Source of the DNA: Syntrophorhabdaceae bacterium
GTDB taxonomy: Bacteria > Desulfobacterota > Syntrophorhabdia > Syntrophorhabdales > Syntrophorhabdaceae
Assembly (NCBI GenBank): GCA_036504895.1
Contig: DASXUJ010000134.1
Span: 1-64,000, forward strand
Length of the DNA: 64,000 bases
Reading direction: 5' to 3'
Part shown: positions 8,328 through 16,247 of the stretch, piece by piece
Layout of the letters: each line of letters starts with the position of its first letter
How positions within the stretch are numbered: the stretch's first letter is position 1
Notes under the pieces: generated by a model
Seen by the model: only the letters and a program-made list of their open reading frames with translations
Databases searched by the model: none
What the model was told of the DNA's origin: nothing
Position numbers and translations under genes: made by a program

Positions 8328-8552
8328 ATGAACATTTTTATCGAATACTGCGGTTCCTGAAACTACCAGCCCCATGCTTCCCGTGTGGAAGCGGAATTGA
8401 AATCGAGTTTCCCCGATTCCAAAATCAAGGTTGTCGTAGGCAGCGGCGGCATCTTCGACGTGAAATGCGACGGCAAGCTCGTCTATTCGAAAGCGAAAAC
8501 AAACAGGTTCCCCCAGGAGGGAGAGGTGACGAAGCTCATAGGGGAGAAGTGA
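8328..8552 (+). CDS. SelW-like (Rdx family) selenoprotein, UGA decoded as Sec
   Basis: A 74-residue thioredoxin-like protein whose 11th codon is an in-frame TGA (8358-8360). Reading through it as selenocysteine gives E-Y-C-G-S-U-N-Y, which places Sec in the C-x-x-U redox motif exactly where animal SelW has C-G-A-U-G-Y. The frame continues with the family pattern (A-E-L-K ... G-S-G-G-I-F-D-V-K-C-D-G-K-L-V-Y-S-K) to a TGA stop at 8550. ATG 8328 follows GAGGAGGG. A hairpin right after the TGA fits a bacterial SECIS. The adjacent paralogue (8895-9176) has GGA at the equivalent codon. An alternative reading, a nonsense mutation in a non-Sec gene, is less likely because family, motif and hairpin agree. 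Confidence 0.8.
8359..8411 (+). promoter_or_regulatory. candidate bacterial SECIS element
   Basis: Immediately 3' of the in-frame TGA, GAAACT (8359-8364) can pair with AGTTTC (8406-8411). Inside, GCTTCC (8376-8381) pairs perfectly with GGAAGC (8387-8392) around the loop CGTGT. The apical loop, containing GU, starts 22 nt from the UGA, within the spacing known for bacterial SECIS elements read by SelB. In the paralogue the same positions no longer form the 6-bp stems. Confidence 0.6.
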
Positions 8553-8802
8553 GGAGGAGATCGGCGAGCTCATCGGCTTCTACAAATCTCCCCTGGGCAG
8601 AAAACTTCTCGATAAAATGCCCGACCTTATCCGGACGACCATGGAAAAGAGCCCGGAGATGGTAATGAAAAGGCCACCCGAGTTTGAGGCAAGGATGGAG
8701 AAGATCCTCTTGGCGACCCCGAAGCGAAGTACAAGACAAAGCCCTCCCCGGTCCAAACCGAGCCCCTTCTCGGCCGCAGATAAATTCGGAGAAAGGCGAT
8801 AG
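8551..8802 (+). pseudogene. truncated second copy of the DUF2059 gene
   Basis: This frame starts at the stop codon of the selenoprotein gene and encodes E-L-I-G-F-Y-K-S-P-L-G-R-K-L-L-D-K-M-P-D-L-I, closely matching the C-terminal half of the DUF2059 protein at 7716-8231. The signal peptide and N-terminal half are missing. Near 8708 the homology shifts frame (the sequence equivalent to A-K-Y-K is then in another frame). It is the relic of a tandem duplication of the DUF2059 plus SelW-like cassette. Confidence 0.75.
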
Positions 8803-8894
8803 AGACGGACGGCCCATTGATTAGCCTTGCAACCGGATGAGAATTAGAGGAAAATAACTTGTATACAGAGGCAAGATCCGATGGAGGAGGCTTC

Positions 8895-9176
8895 ATGAGG
8901 ATAGTTATCGAATACTGCGGCTCCGGAGACTACCGGCCCCATGCTTTCCGTGCCGAAGCGGAACTGAAGGGAGCGTACCCCGATTCAACCATCGTTCGCG
9001 TCGAAAGCAGCGGCGAAATCTTCGAGGTAAAGTGCGACGGTATGCTTGTCTATTCGAAGCAGCAGGTCCCGGGAGACCGTTTCCCCATCACCGGGGAGCT
9101 CACGAAGCTCCTGGGGAACAAGGAAAGAGCAAGGGAATTGGAAAAGGAGAGGGCGAAGCAAGGGATAGAGGACTGA
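8895..9176 (+). CDS. SelW-like (Rdx family) protein with Gly at the Sec position
   Basis: A 93-aa paralogue of the selenoprotein just upstream. The N-terminus reads M-R-I-V-I-E-Y-C-G-S-G-D-Y, so the redox motif C-x-x-U has become C-x-x-G by a one-base difference (TGA versus GGA). The core (G-E-I-F-E-V-K-C-D-G-M-L-V-Y-S-K, then R-F-P-I-T-G-E-L-T-K-L-L-G) is conserved. It also has a charged C-terminal extension absent from the Sec copy. ATG 8895 has GGAGGAGG upstream. With only one active-site thiol, classical dithiol chemistry is not expected; a changed function or gradual decay is possible. Confidence 0.8.
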   Translation: MRIVIEYCGSGDYRPHAFRAEAELKGAYPDSTIVRVESSGEIFEVKCDGMLVYSKQQVPGDRFPITGELTKLLGNKERARELEKERAKQGIED

Positions 9177-9256
9177 TCCAAAGGGCCATGGCACGCCCAG
9201 GGCGTTCTGCCGGGGTATGCCGTGCAATCGAACCCTCTTCGCCTCCGCCGGGCCAG

Positions 9257-9330
9257 TTGACTCATAATTAAATCTTACCCAAGAGCAGTTGCGGCCAGGC
9301 AACATTGACTCATAAAAGATGTTACCCGGG
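9257..9330. repeat. left IS end: two tandem terminal-repeat copies
   Basis: The terminal motif occurs twice: TTGACTCATAATTAAATCTT... with TTACCCAAG at 9257-9285, and TTGACTCATAAAAGATGTTA with CCCGGG at 9305-9330. Both share TTGACTCATAA followed by TTACCC. Paired copies of this kind usually are multiple transposase binding sites. Confidence 0.75.
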
Positions 9331-10479
9331 GGCGGGGAGGAAGAATACCTTTTTCAGCTTCGCCTCCATTGCTTTACGTAGCACAAATGGATTGAGTCCT
9401 TCAAGCTCTTTAGTAAGTGATTCCTTGACCGTATCGGGGATATGAGGAGACTCCATGATTCTCTGATAAGGGGTCTTGGGAGAATCATGATGCTTTATGG
9501 TCTTGGAGCCGATCCTTTCCTTCGATATGAGCTTTACCGAAGGGCAGAAGAAGTTATGAAAGAGCCGCCATTCGGTTCGGTAAAGATCGTTGAGGAGTGG
9601 CACCACGCCTATGGTGTCCATCCTTTCATATCCCAGCCATTGCCGTACATGGGTCCAGTTCTTCTGCTCAATATGCGCATTATCGTCCTTATGGTAGGCC
9701 CTCGAGCGGGTAAAGGCGACAGGCTTTATTCTCTCTTCGAAGTGTCTCACGAGATGGTAATTGAGAAACTCAGATCCGTTGTCGCAATCGAAACCCAAAA
9801 GGGGAAAAGGGAGAAACTGCTCCACATCCTTAATCTGTTCCAGCACGCCCCGTTCCCCCTTGCCCCACACTGCCCGCTGCTCGGTCCAGCCGGTAGCGAT
9901 GTCAACAAAGTCTATGGTATTCACATATATCCCCGCGGTAGTCTCTCCGCAGTGCGCCACCGTATCCGCCTCCAGAAATCCCGGTCTTGTCTCATCCCAC
10001 TGGTTCACCTTCACCGGTATGTGCCTCCTCAGAAGCGTTCCCGGTTTCGTGGTCGACCTCCCGTGTGTTCTGTACTTCATGCGGGTGGGTTTTAAGAGCC
10101 TGTCGATCGTGGCAGGAGATATACGTTTCAATGCCTTGATAACATCCAGGGGCAGAGGTTCGAAGGACTTTGCATACCCGGGGAGCCACAAAGGGAGGAT
10201 CACCTTTAAGCGCTTTGAGCAGGGGAGGTTTGCAGCACGCCATATCCGCTTTAAGGCATGGAGAATCTTGTCGTCTCCATAGAGGGGCCTTCTTCCTCTC
10301 TTCTTCGGTTTGGGCCTGGTAAATCGCTTAAAGCCCCTCAGAAGCACAATCGCATATTTCCGGTGATAACCCGTTGTGGCGCAGAACTCATCGAGAATGA
10401 CGGTCTTCTCCTTCATTGAAGCCCTCTTATACCTCTTATGAACGGCTTCGGTGTACTCTCTTTTGGATCGCGGACTCAT
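9322..10479 (-). CDS. IS transposase, integrase (DDE) core domain
   Basis: A 385-aa transposase. The N-terminal part has a helix-turn-helix-like basic region (K-T-V-I-L-D-E-F-C-A-T-T-G-Y-H-R-K-Y-A, then R-P-K-P-K-K-R-G-R-R-P). The retroviral-integrase-like core follows, with first Asp in F-L-E-A-D-T-V-A-H, second in G-F-D-C-D-N-G-S-E-F and Glu in H-I-E-Q-K-N-W. The start ATG 10479 has AAGGAGG upstream; a slightly longer frame begins at 10497. It is related to IS481/ISNCY-type integrase-core transposases; the exact IS family needs a database comparison. No frameshift or stop is seen. Confidence 0.88.
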   Translation of the reverse strand: MSPRSKREYTEAVHKRYKRASMKEKTVILDEFCATTGYHRKYAIVLLRGFKRFTRPKPKKRGRRPLYGDDKILHALKRIWRAANLPCSKRLKVILPLWLPGYAKSFEPLPLDVIKALKRISPATIDRLLKPTRMKYRTHGRSTTKPGTLLRRHIPVKVNQWDETRPGFLEADTVAHCGETTAGIYVNTIDFVDIATGWTEQRAVWGKGERGVLEQIKDVEQFLPFPLLGFDCDNGSEFLNYHLVRHFEERIKPVAFTRSRAYHKDDNAHIEQKNWTHVRQWLGYERMDTIGVVPLLNDLYRTEWRLFHNFFCPSVKLISKERIGSKTIKHHDSPKTPYQRIMESPHIPDTVKESLTKELEGLNPFVLRKAMEAKLKKVFFLPAPG

Positions 10480-10508
10480 AGGCAACGCCTCCTTCAAAGG
10501 CAGGTATT

Positions 10509-10578
10509 GGGTAATACCTATTTATGAGTCAACGATCCCTTTCTCTTAACTCCTTGGGTAAGATTTATTGTGAGTCAA
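10509..10578. repeat. right IS end: two tandem terminal-repeat copies
   Basis: Inverted copies of the left-end motif: GGGTAATACC...TATGAGTCAA at 10509-10532 (inner) and CCTTGGGTAAGATTTATTGT followed by GAGTCAA at 10552-10578 (outer). The outer copy matches the left outer repeat in about 25 of 28 positions. Confidence 0.75.
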
Positions 10579-10634
10579 TTCGCCGGGCTCGTCCGGTTTG
10601 CCTTTTTGGCGCCATTCCATTATGATAATGGTCA

Positions 10635-11393
10635 GTGAAGAAAATACTTCTCCTCCTCCTCGTCGTCATTGCCTGCGGCCTCGCCTATTACAGTTTCTAT
10701 CCGAATATTTCGAAGCTGAAGAAGGGAAACCCCGGAAAGACGGCCCTCATGGAGATAAGGGAGGCCGAGTGGAAGGCAAAGGGCAAGAAGCTCGTCATCC
10801 GGCAGAAGTGGGTACCCCTCTCACGGGTCTCCCCTTTCCTCGTCAAAGCGGTGCTCATAGGCGAAGACGACAAGTTCTGGTCCCACAACGGGTTTGACCT
10901 CGATGCCATACAAAAGGCCGTCGAGAAGGACCTGAAGGCGAAAAAGTTCAAGTTCGGGGGGAGCACGATCAGCCAGCAGCTCGTGAAGAACCTCTATCTC
11001 TCCCCTTCGAAGAACCCCTTAAGAAAAGGGAAAGAAGCGATCATCACCTGGAGGATGGAGCGGACCCTCACGAAAAAGAGAATACTCGAGCTTTACCTCA
11101 ATACCGCGGAATGGGGAGACGGGATATTCGGCGCAGAAGCAGCCTCCCAGCGCTATTACGGCAAACCCGCCGCCGCCTTAACCGCAGAGGAAGCCTCGAG
11201 GCTCGCCGCCTCCCTGCCGAACCCCAGAAAGTTCAAAGCCGACGGCGACTCCCGATACATAGAGAACCGCAGCAGGATCATCTACCGAATAATGGTAAAA
11301 AGAGGCATAGTAATCCCGGAATATGAAGAAGTAATTGGCGCGCCCGCGGAAGAAGCAGTTCAGGCGGAGGAGCAGGAAGGGGACACGCTCTAA
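10635..11393 (+). CDS. mtgA: monofunctional peptidoglycan glycosyltransferase
   Basis: Membrane-anchored glycan-chain polymerase using lipid II; 252 aa, normal for MtgA. One N-terminal membrane span (about residues 3-20) precedes a GT51 domain. Visible motifs are I-G-E-D-D-K-F-W-S-H-N-G-F-D (catalytic Glu), G-G-S-T-I-S-Q-Q-L-V-K-N-L-Y-L and R-I-L-E-L-Y-L-N-T-A-E-W-G-D-G-I-F-G-A. No transpeptidase domain follows. The GTG start at 10635 has no clear Shine-Dalgarno site. An insertion sequence ends 55 nt upstream and may have displaced the native promoter. Confidence 0.92.
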   Translation: MKKILLLLLVVIACGLAYYSFYPNISKLKKGNPGKTALMEIREAEWKAKGKKLVIRQKWVPLSRVSPFLVKAVLIGEDDKFWSHNGFDLDAIQKAVEKDLKAKKFKFGGSTISQQLVKNLYLSPSKNPLRKGKEAIITWRMERTLTKKRILELYLNTAEWGDGIFGAEAASQRYYGKPAAALTAEEASRLAASLPNPRKFKADGDSRYIENRSRIIYRIMVKRGIVIPEYEEVIGAPAEEAVQAEEQEGDTL

Positions 11394-11411
11394 GAAGCAG
11401 CCTTAACTGCA

Positions 11412-11580
11412 GTCGTTAGTCGTTAGTCTCTAGTCTCTAGTCTCTAGTAAAAGACCGAAAGGATAGTCGTTGATATATAGTATATGGTATATGGTGAATG
11501 CCTTAACGGCAGTCTCTGGTCGTTAGTCGTTAGTGAAAGGCGAAAAGGGCGGGGTCATAAAAGTAGTCTCTGGTCGTTAG
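11412..11580. repeat. degenerate 7-bp tandem repeats (GTCGTTA / GTCTCTA)
   Basis: Runs of GTCGTTA, GTCTCTA and GTCTCTG heptamers occur at 11412-11447, 11513-11534 and 11563-11580. CCTTAACTGCAGTC at 11401 returns as CCTTAACGGCAGTC at 11501, so a 100-bp unit was itself duplicated. The array is not a CRISPR: units are too short and there are no unique spacers. Confidence 0.7.
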
Positions 11581-11625
11581 AAATAAGCAGAAAATACGAT
11601 AAATGGCATAATCTGTGGGGGAGTC

Positions 11626-11737
11626 ATGGAGAGGAAGGCCGATCTGCGGCACTCTACTGCGCTCGCGTCCTCAACGTACAGATGTACGCCTCCGGGCGCG
11701 TGCTCGTAGCGCACCACATCCAGGCCTTCCTCTCCAT
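11626..11737. repeat. 112-bp imperfect palindromic element
   Basis: Bounded by a perfect 15-bp inverted repeat, ATGGAGAGGAAGGCC (11626-11640) and its complement (11723-11737). The interior is itself a partial palindrome around ACGTACAGATGTACG. A related element in the opposite orientation lies at 11871-11974. The arms share AAGGCC-N-ATCTGCGGC with the repeats at 36822 and 57268. It is probably a non-coding dispersed repeat able to fold as a long hairpin in RNA. Confidence 0.65.
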
Positions 11738-11870
11738 TCGTGATCATTGGCAGGTGCAAGTCAGGAGAAACATTCAAAACAAACAGAATTTTTCCGATTT
11801 TAGCAGCTGAGTTTTATCATCTACTTGCTTACGAGGAAAACGTCTGAGTGGGCCATAGTCTTTCGCATAT

Positions 11871-11974
11871 CTAGGCGACTAGGAGGAGCCGACGCAGGCG
11901 TACTTCTAGGTACGTCAAGGAGAGTGACGACGCGGGCAACGACGAGAGGCGGAAGAGGATGGCCTACTCGCTAG
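11871..11974. repeat. related palindromic element overlapping the typA stop codon
   Basis: Arms CTAGGCGACTAGG (11871-11883) and CCTACTCGCTAG (11963-11974) are imperfect inverses. The core GGCGTAC-TTCTAG-GTACGTCAAGGA matches, in reverse orientation, the core of the 11626-11737 element. The right arm contains the typA stop codon (11971-11973), so the element forms the end of that gene and may act as its 3' stem-loop. Confidence 0.5.
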
Positions 11975-13788
11975 GCGGCCGCGTTTTTGGAACGCTTCCG
12001 CTCCAACCCATCCAATATCATTTTCCTCAATCTTATCGACTGAGGCGTAATTTCCACCAGCTCATCATCGTTAATATAGGAGATGCACTCTTCCAACGTC
12101 ATCTTCACGTGGGGCGTCAGTATGACGGCGTCATCCGAGCCTGAGGCGCGCATGTTGGTCAGTTTTTTGCCTTTTGCCGGGTTCACTATGATATCGGCTT
12201 CCCTCGAATGCTCGCCGATGATCTGGCCTGCGTAGACCCTTTCTCCGGGGCCTAAGAAGAGCTTTCCCCTCTCCTGGAGGTTAAAGAGGGCATAGGCCAC
12301 AGTGGAGCACTCTTCCATGGCGATGAGCACGCCCCTTGTCCTGTTCCTGATCTCGCCGGCGTATTCGTCGAATTTTAAGAATACGTAGTTCATCACGCCC
12401 ATGCCGCGGGTTTCGGTGAGGAACTCGGAGCGGAAGCCCAGGAGCCCCCTGGTCGGGATTTTATATTTGAGTCTCGCCATGCCGTTTTCCTGGCGCATGT
12501 CGATGAGGGTGCCTTTTCTGCCGCCGAGGTTCTCGATTACTCGGCCCATGTAGTTCTCGTCAACGTCCACCGTAAGCTCTTCGTAGGGCTCGAGCCTGGT
12601 GCCGTCTTTCTCTTTGAAGATGACCTGGGGCCTGGTGACCTGGAACTCGTAGCCTTCCCGGCGCATCTTCTCGATGAGGATGGAAAGATGGAGCTCTCCC
12701 CTGCCCGAGACTTTGAATCCCTGGGCATCCTGGAGGTCTTCCACCACGAGGGCCACGTCCGACAGGGTCTCCTTGAAAAGCCGATCCCTCACGTGCCGGG
12801 AGGTGACGTACTTTCCCTCTCTGCCGTAGAAGGGCGAATCATTGGGCACGAAGGTCATGGAGACGGTGGGAGGGTCAACTTCTATGCCCATGAGAGGCAT
12901 GGGGTTCAGAGGATCGGTCAGGGTCTCGCCGATGGTAATCGACTCCATCCCTGCCACTGCCACGATCTCGCCCACTCCCGCCTCGGCGGTCTCGACCTTG
13001 TCGTTCCCTTTGAAGCGATAGATCTTGGTGATCCGCGCCGGCTGGACCGTGGTCTCCCCTGCCCTCGCCACCACCACGTCCTTATCGATGCAGAAGGTGC
13101 CTGAGGTGATCTTGCCTATGGCGAGCCTTCCCAGGAAAGGTGAATAGGCGAGCGAGCTTACGAGCATCTGGAGCGAGCCTTCGGGGTCCCCTGTGGGGGC
13201 CGGTATGGCGTCTATTATCATGTCGAAGAGCGGTACCATGGTACCGCTCCGCTCGGTGTGTTCGTGAGTCGCGTAGCCGTCTTTCGCCGAGGCGTAAATT
13301 ACGGAGAAATCAAGGATATGATCGGGCGCCTCGAGCTTTACGAAGAGGTCGAATACCTCGTCCACCACCCACTCGCAGCGGGCAGCGGGCTTATCGATCT
13401 TATTGACCACCACGATGATGGGGAGGGCGAGGGCGAGGGCCTTTTTCAGCACGAAATAGGTCTGGGGCATGGGCCCCTCGGCCGCATCGACCAGAAGCAG
13501 GGCGCCGTCGGCCATTTTAAGGACGCGCTCTACCTGACCGCCGAAATCGGCGTGGCCCGGGGTGTCAATGATGTTGATCATGTGTTCTTTATAGAAAAAG
13601 GAGCCATTCTTGGAGGCGATGGTGATGCCCCGCTCCTTCTCGAGATCCATTGAATCCATGAGCCGCTCTTCCACGACCTGGTTGTTGCGGAAAAGTCCGC
13701 TCTGCCGGAATAACTGATCGACAAGGGTTGTCTTGCCGTGGTCGACGTGCGCAATGATCGCAATATTTCTTATTTTTCCCTGCTCCAT
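11971..13788 (-). CDS. typA: ribosome-associated GTPase TypA/BipA
   Basis: Translational GTPase of the EF-G family that helps ribosome assembly and stress or cold adaptation; 605 aa, the usual length. G-domain motifs are [10 protein letters not shown] (residues 13-22), [10 protein letters not shown] and N-K-I-D. The C-terminal BipA-specific part contains [20 protein letters not shown]. The start is ATG 13788 after GAGGGAG; the open frame extends 19 codons farther without support. It is monocistronic and divergent from the NYN gene. Confidence 0.95.
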   Translation of the reverse strand: MEQGKIRNIAIIAHVDHGKTTLVDQLFRQSGLFRNNQVVEERLMDSMDLEKERGITIASKNGSFFYKEHMINIIDTPGHADFGGQVERVLKMADGALLLVDAAEGPMPQTYFVLKKALALALPIIVVVNKIDKPAARCEWVVDEVFDLFVKLEAPDHILDFSVIYASAKDGYATHEHTERSGTMVPLFDMIIDAIPAPTGDPEGSLQMLVSSLAYSPFLGRLAIGKITSGTFCIDKDVVVARAGETTVQPARITKIYRFKGNDKVETAEAGVGEIVAVAGMESITIGETLTDPLNPMPLMGIEVDPPTVSMTFVPNDSPFYGREGKYVTSRHVRDRLFKETLSDVALVVEDLQDAQGFKVSGRGELHLSILIEKMRREGYEFQVTRPQVIFKEKDGTRLEPYEELTVDVDENYMGRVIENLGGRKGTLIDMRQENGMARLKYKIPTRGLLGFRSEFLTETRGMGVMNYVFLKFDEYAGEIRNRTRGVLIAMEECSTVAYALFNLQERGKLFLGPGERVYAGQIIGEHSREADIIVNPAKGKKLTNMRASGSDDAVILTPHVKMTLEECISYINDDELVEITPQSIRLRKMILDGLERKRSKNAAA

Positions 13789-14057
13789 ACTCCCTCTATA
13801 ATGGCTGACGTTACCGTGTTGATACCGTGGTGCCGGATTGGACATCTATTATACCCCAAAAAGCTCGCTGAATCAATAGGGATTTTCCTCCACTGCCTGC
13901 CGCCCTGTCCCGATCCCCGGATGAGGGGAAAAAGTCTTCTGTCGCCCCAATCCCGACCGAAATCATCCATTCCGTCCATAATATATGCCATTCCAGCCTT
14001 AAATGTTGTATACTCTTGGTAATACGTCGCCGGAATCGGGCGCGAAATGGAGATAGG

Positions 14058-15110
14058 ATGAGTAACGTTGCAATTTTATGGGACCTTGAGAACGTCAACC
14101 CCGGGTCTGATTCACTTTTCCTGGAAGGATTAAACGAATTTGCCGAGGCAAAAGGCCGGGTAGTCACCGCGCGCGCCTACGGTAATTGGGCCAATACATC
14201 ATTCGCGAAGCTCGCGCCCTCCCTCACGCGAAGATACTTCTATTTAGTCCATATACCTAAAGGCAGAAAAAACAGCTCCGACATGGTGCTCGTGTCGGAT
14301 ACCCTTGAAATAATGCGGATTCACGACCACATCGACTGCTTCATCCTCGTCACGGGTGACAGCGATTTCCGGTTCCTCGTCCTCGAGTTGAGGCGGGCCG
14401 GAAAAGTGGTCCACATCGTCTGCAACACCCAGAACGCGTCGGAAGACCTGCTCGCCCTGGCGGACAGCTATGTCGATTACCGGGAGCTCGTGCCCGGCGG
14501 CAACGATGAGGAGACGGTAGACAAGCCCGCTCCTGCCGCGGAATCGAAAGGCGGTCAGGCAAAGGCAGCGCCCGCGGCCCCGGCCATGAAGCTCGAAGAC
14601 TGGTTCATGCTCCTGGCCGAGTCGGCGGACCTCATGCTCAAGAAGAAGGTCAACCCCGGCATAGGCTCGGTCAAGATAAGAATGAAGATGCTGAACGCCA
14701 ATTTCAACGAGAAGAAGCTCAACTTCGGCCATTGGAGCGAGTTCGTGGCAGCCGCGGTGAAAGCAGGCTATGTGACCATAGAAGGAAGAGGCCCTGAAGC
14801 CCTCGTCTATCCCGTACCCGCCATATTCAAGAAAGAAGGCACCCTCCAGCAGGGCTTCAAGACCCTCCTGGAAGTACTCTCAGAGCTCGACAAACACGGC
14901 GTCCCCGCCCATCATTCCTACAGAAGCGTTAACTCGAAGCTGATAGAGAAAAAGGTCTATTTCAACCAGCTGGGCTTCGGCCAATTCAAAGAGTTCATCC
15001 AGGCAGCAGAGACAAGAGGCTTGGTAGAGTCCCGTGTAGAAGGCCTGAAGCACTCGGTAAAAAAAGCCACTCCCGAGCAGCCCGAAGATGCCGCCCAGGA
15101 AAACGGGTAG
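14058..15110 (+). CDS. NYN-domain (PIN-like) nuclease with two OST-HTH/LOTUS-like repeats
   Basis: A 350-aa protein. The N-terminal LabA/DUF88-type NYN domain (about 1-150) has V-A-I-L-W-D-L-E-N-V-N, S-D-M-V-L-V-S-D-T-L and L-V-T-G-D-S-D-F, the acidic residues expected for a metal-dependent RNase. Two C-terminal modules (about 190-265 and 275-345), each with a V-N-P-G-I-G-S-V-K-I/ V-N-S-K-L-I-E-K-K-V-Y-F-N-Q-L-G-F-like pattern, resemble OST-HTH (LOTUS) RNA-binding domains. It is probably an RNA-processing enzyme; targets are unknown. ATG 14058 follows GGAGATAGG. Confidence 0.85.
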   Translation: MSNVAILWDLENVNPGSDSLFLEGLNEFAEAKGRVVTARAYGNWANTSFAKLAPSLTRRYFYLVHIPKGRKNSSDMVLVSDTLEIMRIHDHIDCFILVTGDSDFRFLVLELRRAGKVVHIVCNTQNASEDLLALADSYVDYRELVPGGNDEETVDKPAPAAESKGGQAKAAPAAPAMKLEDWFMLLAESADLMLKKKVNPGIGSVKIRMKMLNANFNEKKLNFGHWSEFVAAAVKAGYVTIEGRGPEALVYPVPAIFKKEGTLQQGFKTLLEVLSELDKHGVPAHHSYRSVNSKLIEKKVYFNQLGFGQFKEFIQAAETRGLVESRVEGLKHSVKKATPEQPEDAAQENG

Positions 15111-15163
15111 TACCGGAAAGATAATGATGCAAAGAAAATAAGGATGTCTCAAGAAGGGGGCTT

Positions 15164-15625
15164 ATGGTACATCTTACTCTCGCAGGTCTTGTGCTTTTTT
15201 TCACTTTTGTCCCTGTATTGGGCGCCACGGCTGCGGAAGGAGCCGCCGCGGTGGTGAAGACCGTCTCCGGCTCCGCCCAGATCCAGCGACAGGAGAAGGT
15301 GATTGCCGCCGTCCCGAAGGAGAAACTTTTCCGGGGCGACACCCTCAAGACCGGGAAAGAGGCTACCCTCGGCATCATCTTCAAGGATGACACGATCCTC
15401 ACCCTGGGACCGGAGACCACCGTCGTCATCGACGACTTCCTCTTCTCCCCCGCGGAGCAGAAGCTCTCCGTCGCCACGCGGATGCTCCGGGGCACCGTCT
15501 CCTATATCTCGGGCATCATCGGCAGGCTCTCTCCCCAATCGGTCAGGTTCGAGACCCCGGTGGCGAGCGTGGGCATCAGGGGCACCAAGTTCCTCGTCCG
15601 CATCGAAGAAGAGGAGGCGCCATGA
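15164..15625 (+). CDS. FecR-domain periplasmic protein
   Basis: A 153-aa exported protein. A hydrophobic N-terminal segment (about 4-22) acts as signal peptide or anchor. It is followed by a FecR-like beta domain: V-V-K-T-V-S-G-S-A-Q-I-Q-R, L-F-R-G-D-T-L-K-T-G, T-P-V-A-S-V-G-I-R-G-T-K-F. Its stop overlaps the start of the OmpA-like lipoprotein gene (ATGA), and the CHASE2-HD-GYP gene follows. FecR/OmpA/CHASE2 sets recur in bacteria and are thought to sense the envelope, with FecR as periplasmic partner of CHASE2. Confidence 0.82.
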   Translation: MVHLTLAGLVLFFTFVPVLGATAAEGAAAVVKTVSGSAQIQRQEKVIAAVPKEKLFRGDTLKTGKEATLGIIFKDDTILTLGPETTVVIDDFLFSPAEQKLSVATRMLRGTVSYISGIIGRLSPQSVRFETPVASVGIRGTKFLVRIEEEEAP

Positions 15626-16224
15626 GGCCCCTCCTCTTCATATGCCTCGCCGCCTCCCTCCTTCTTACCGCCTGCGCGTCGCCGGGGAAGAACCAGTTCG
15701 TCCTCGTGCCCGGCTCTGACGGGAAGACGGGAAAGATCGAGGTGACAAACCGGGGCGGCTCCCGGACCCTCGATACGGCGAACCAGACGGCGGAGGTGAC
15801 CGATTCCGTCACCGCGCCCGGATCAGCCCGGACTATGGAGCCTGCCGAGATCGCGCGGATCTTCGGGTCCGTTCTCGCCGCCGAGCCCCTCCCGCCGGCC
15901 CGCTTCATCCTCTATTTCGAAACAAACTCCTCCCGGCTCACCGCCGATTCAGGTAAGCTCCTCCCGGAGGTCGTGGCGGCCATCGCGGCGAGGAACTCGG
16001 CCGACGTAAGCATCGTGGGCCACTCCGACAGGACCGGCACCCGCGCGAAAAATTACGACCTTTCCCGGGAGAGGGCGCAGCGGGTGAGGGAACTCCTTAC
16101 CTCCCGGGGCGCCTCCGCCGCGATCCTGGAGGTCGACTCTCACGGACAGGACAATCCCCTCGTCCCCACGGCAGACGGGGTGGCCGAGCCAAGGAACCGG
16201 AGGGTCGAGGTAACGGTCCGCTAG
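15622..16224 (+). CDS. OmpA-C-terminal-domain lipoprotein
   Basis: A 200-aa lipoprotein. The signal peptide ends in the lipobox L-L-T-A-C (Cys 18). The C-terminal part (about 95-200) is an OmpA/MotB peptidoglycan-binding domain: F-I-L-Y-F-E-T-N-S-S-R-L-T, V-S-I-V-G-H-S-D-R-T-G-T, N-Y-D-L-S-R-E-R-A and R-N-R-R-V-E-V-T-V. It probably tethers the sensor complex encoded by its neighbours to the cell wall. The start overlaps the FecR gene stop by 4 nt. Confidence 0.88.
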   Translation: MRPLLFICLAASLLLTACASPGKNQFVLVPGSDGKTGKIEVTNRGGSRTLDTANQTAEVTDSVTAPGSARTMEPAEIARIFGSVLAAEPLPPARFILYFETNSSRLTADSGKLLPEVVAAIAARNSADVSIVGHSDRTGTRAKNYDLSRERAQRVRELLTSRGASAAILEVDSHGQDNPLVPTADGVAEPRNRRVEVTVR

Positions 16225-16247
16225 GCCTGAAGAGAGGAAGGCCTGCG

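Larger units (their letters stand above)
9254..10580 (-). mobile_element. complete insertion sequence with integrase-type transposase
   Basis: About 1.33 kb element with one transposase gene. Outer inverted repeats TTGACTCA...AAATCTTACCCAAG run 9257-9285 and, inverted, 10551-10578. Each end also has an inner second copy of the motif. An 8-bp direct repeat CGCCGGGC flanks the element (9246-9253 and 10581-10588), a likely target duplication. Transposase and ends look intact, so a recent insertion is plausible. It sits between the SelW-like paralogue and mtgA. Confidence 0.88.
11394..11970. other. intergenic region filled with repeats
   Basis: The 577 nt between mtgA and typA (convergent) hold no convincing gene. 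They contain tandem heptamers (11412-11580) and two related imperfect palindromes (11626-11737 and 11871-11974), each listed separately. A short minus-strand ORF inside the first palindrome is a by-product of its structure. Confidence 0.7.

Noticed and set aside
11412-11580. CRISPR array
   Set aside because: The repeats are 7-bp tandem units without unique spacers and no cas gene is present.
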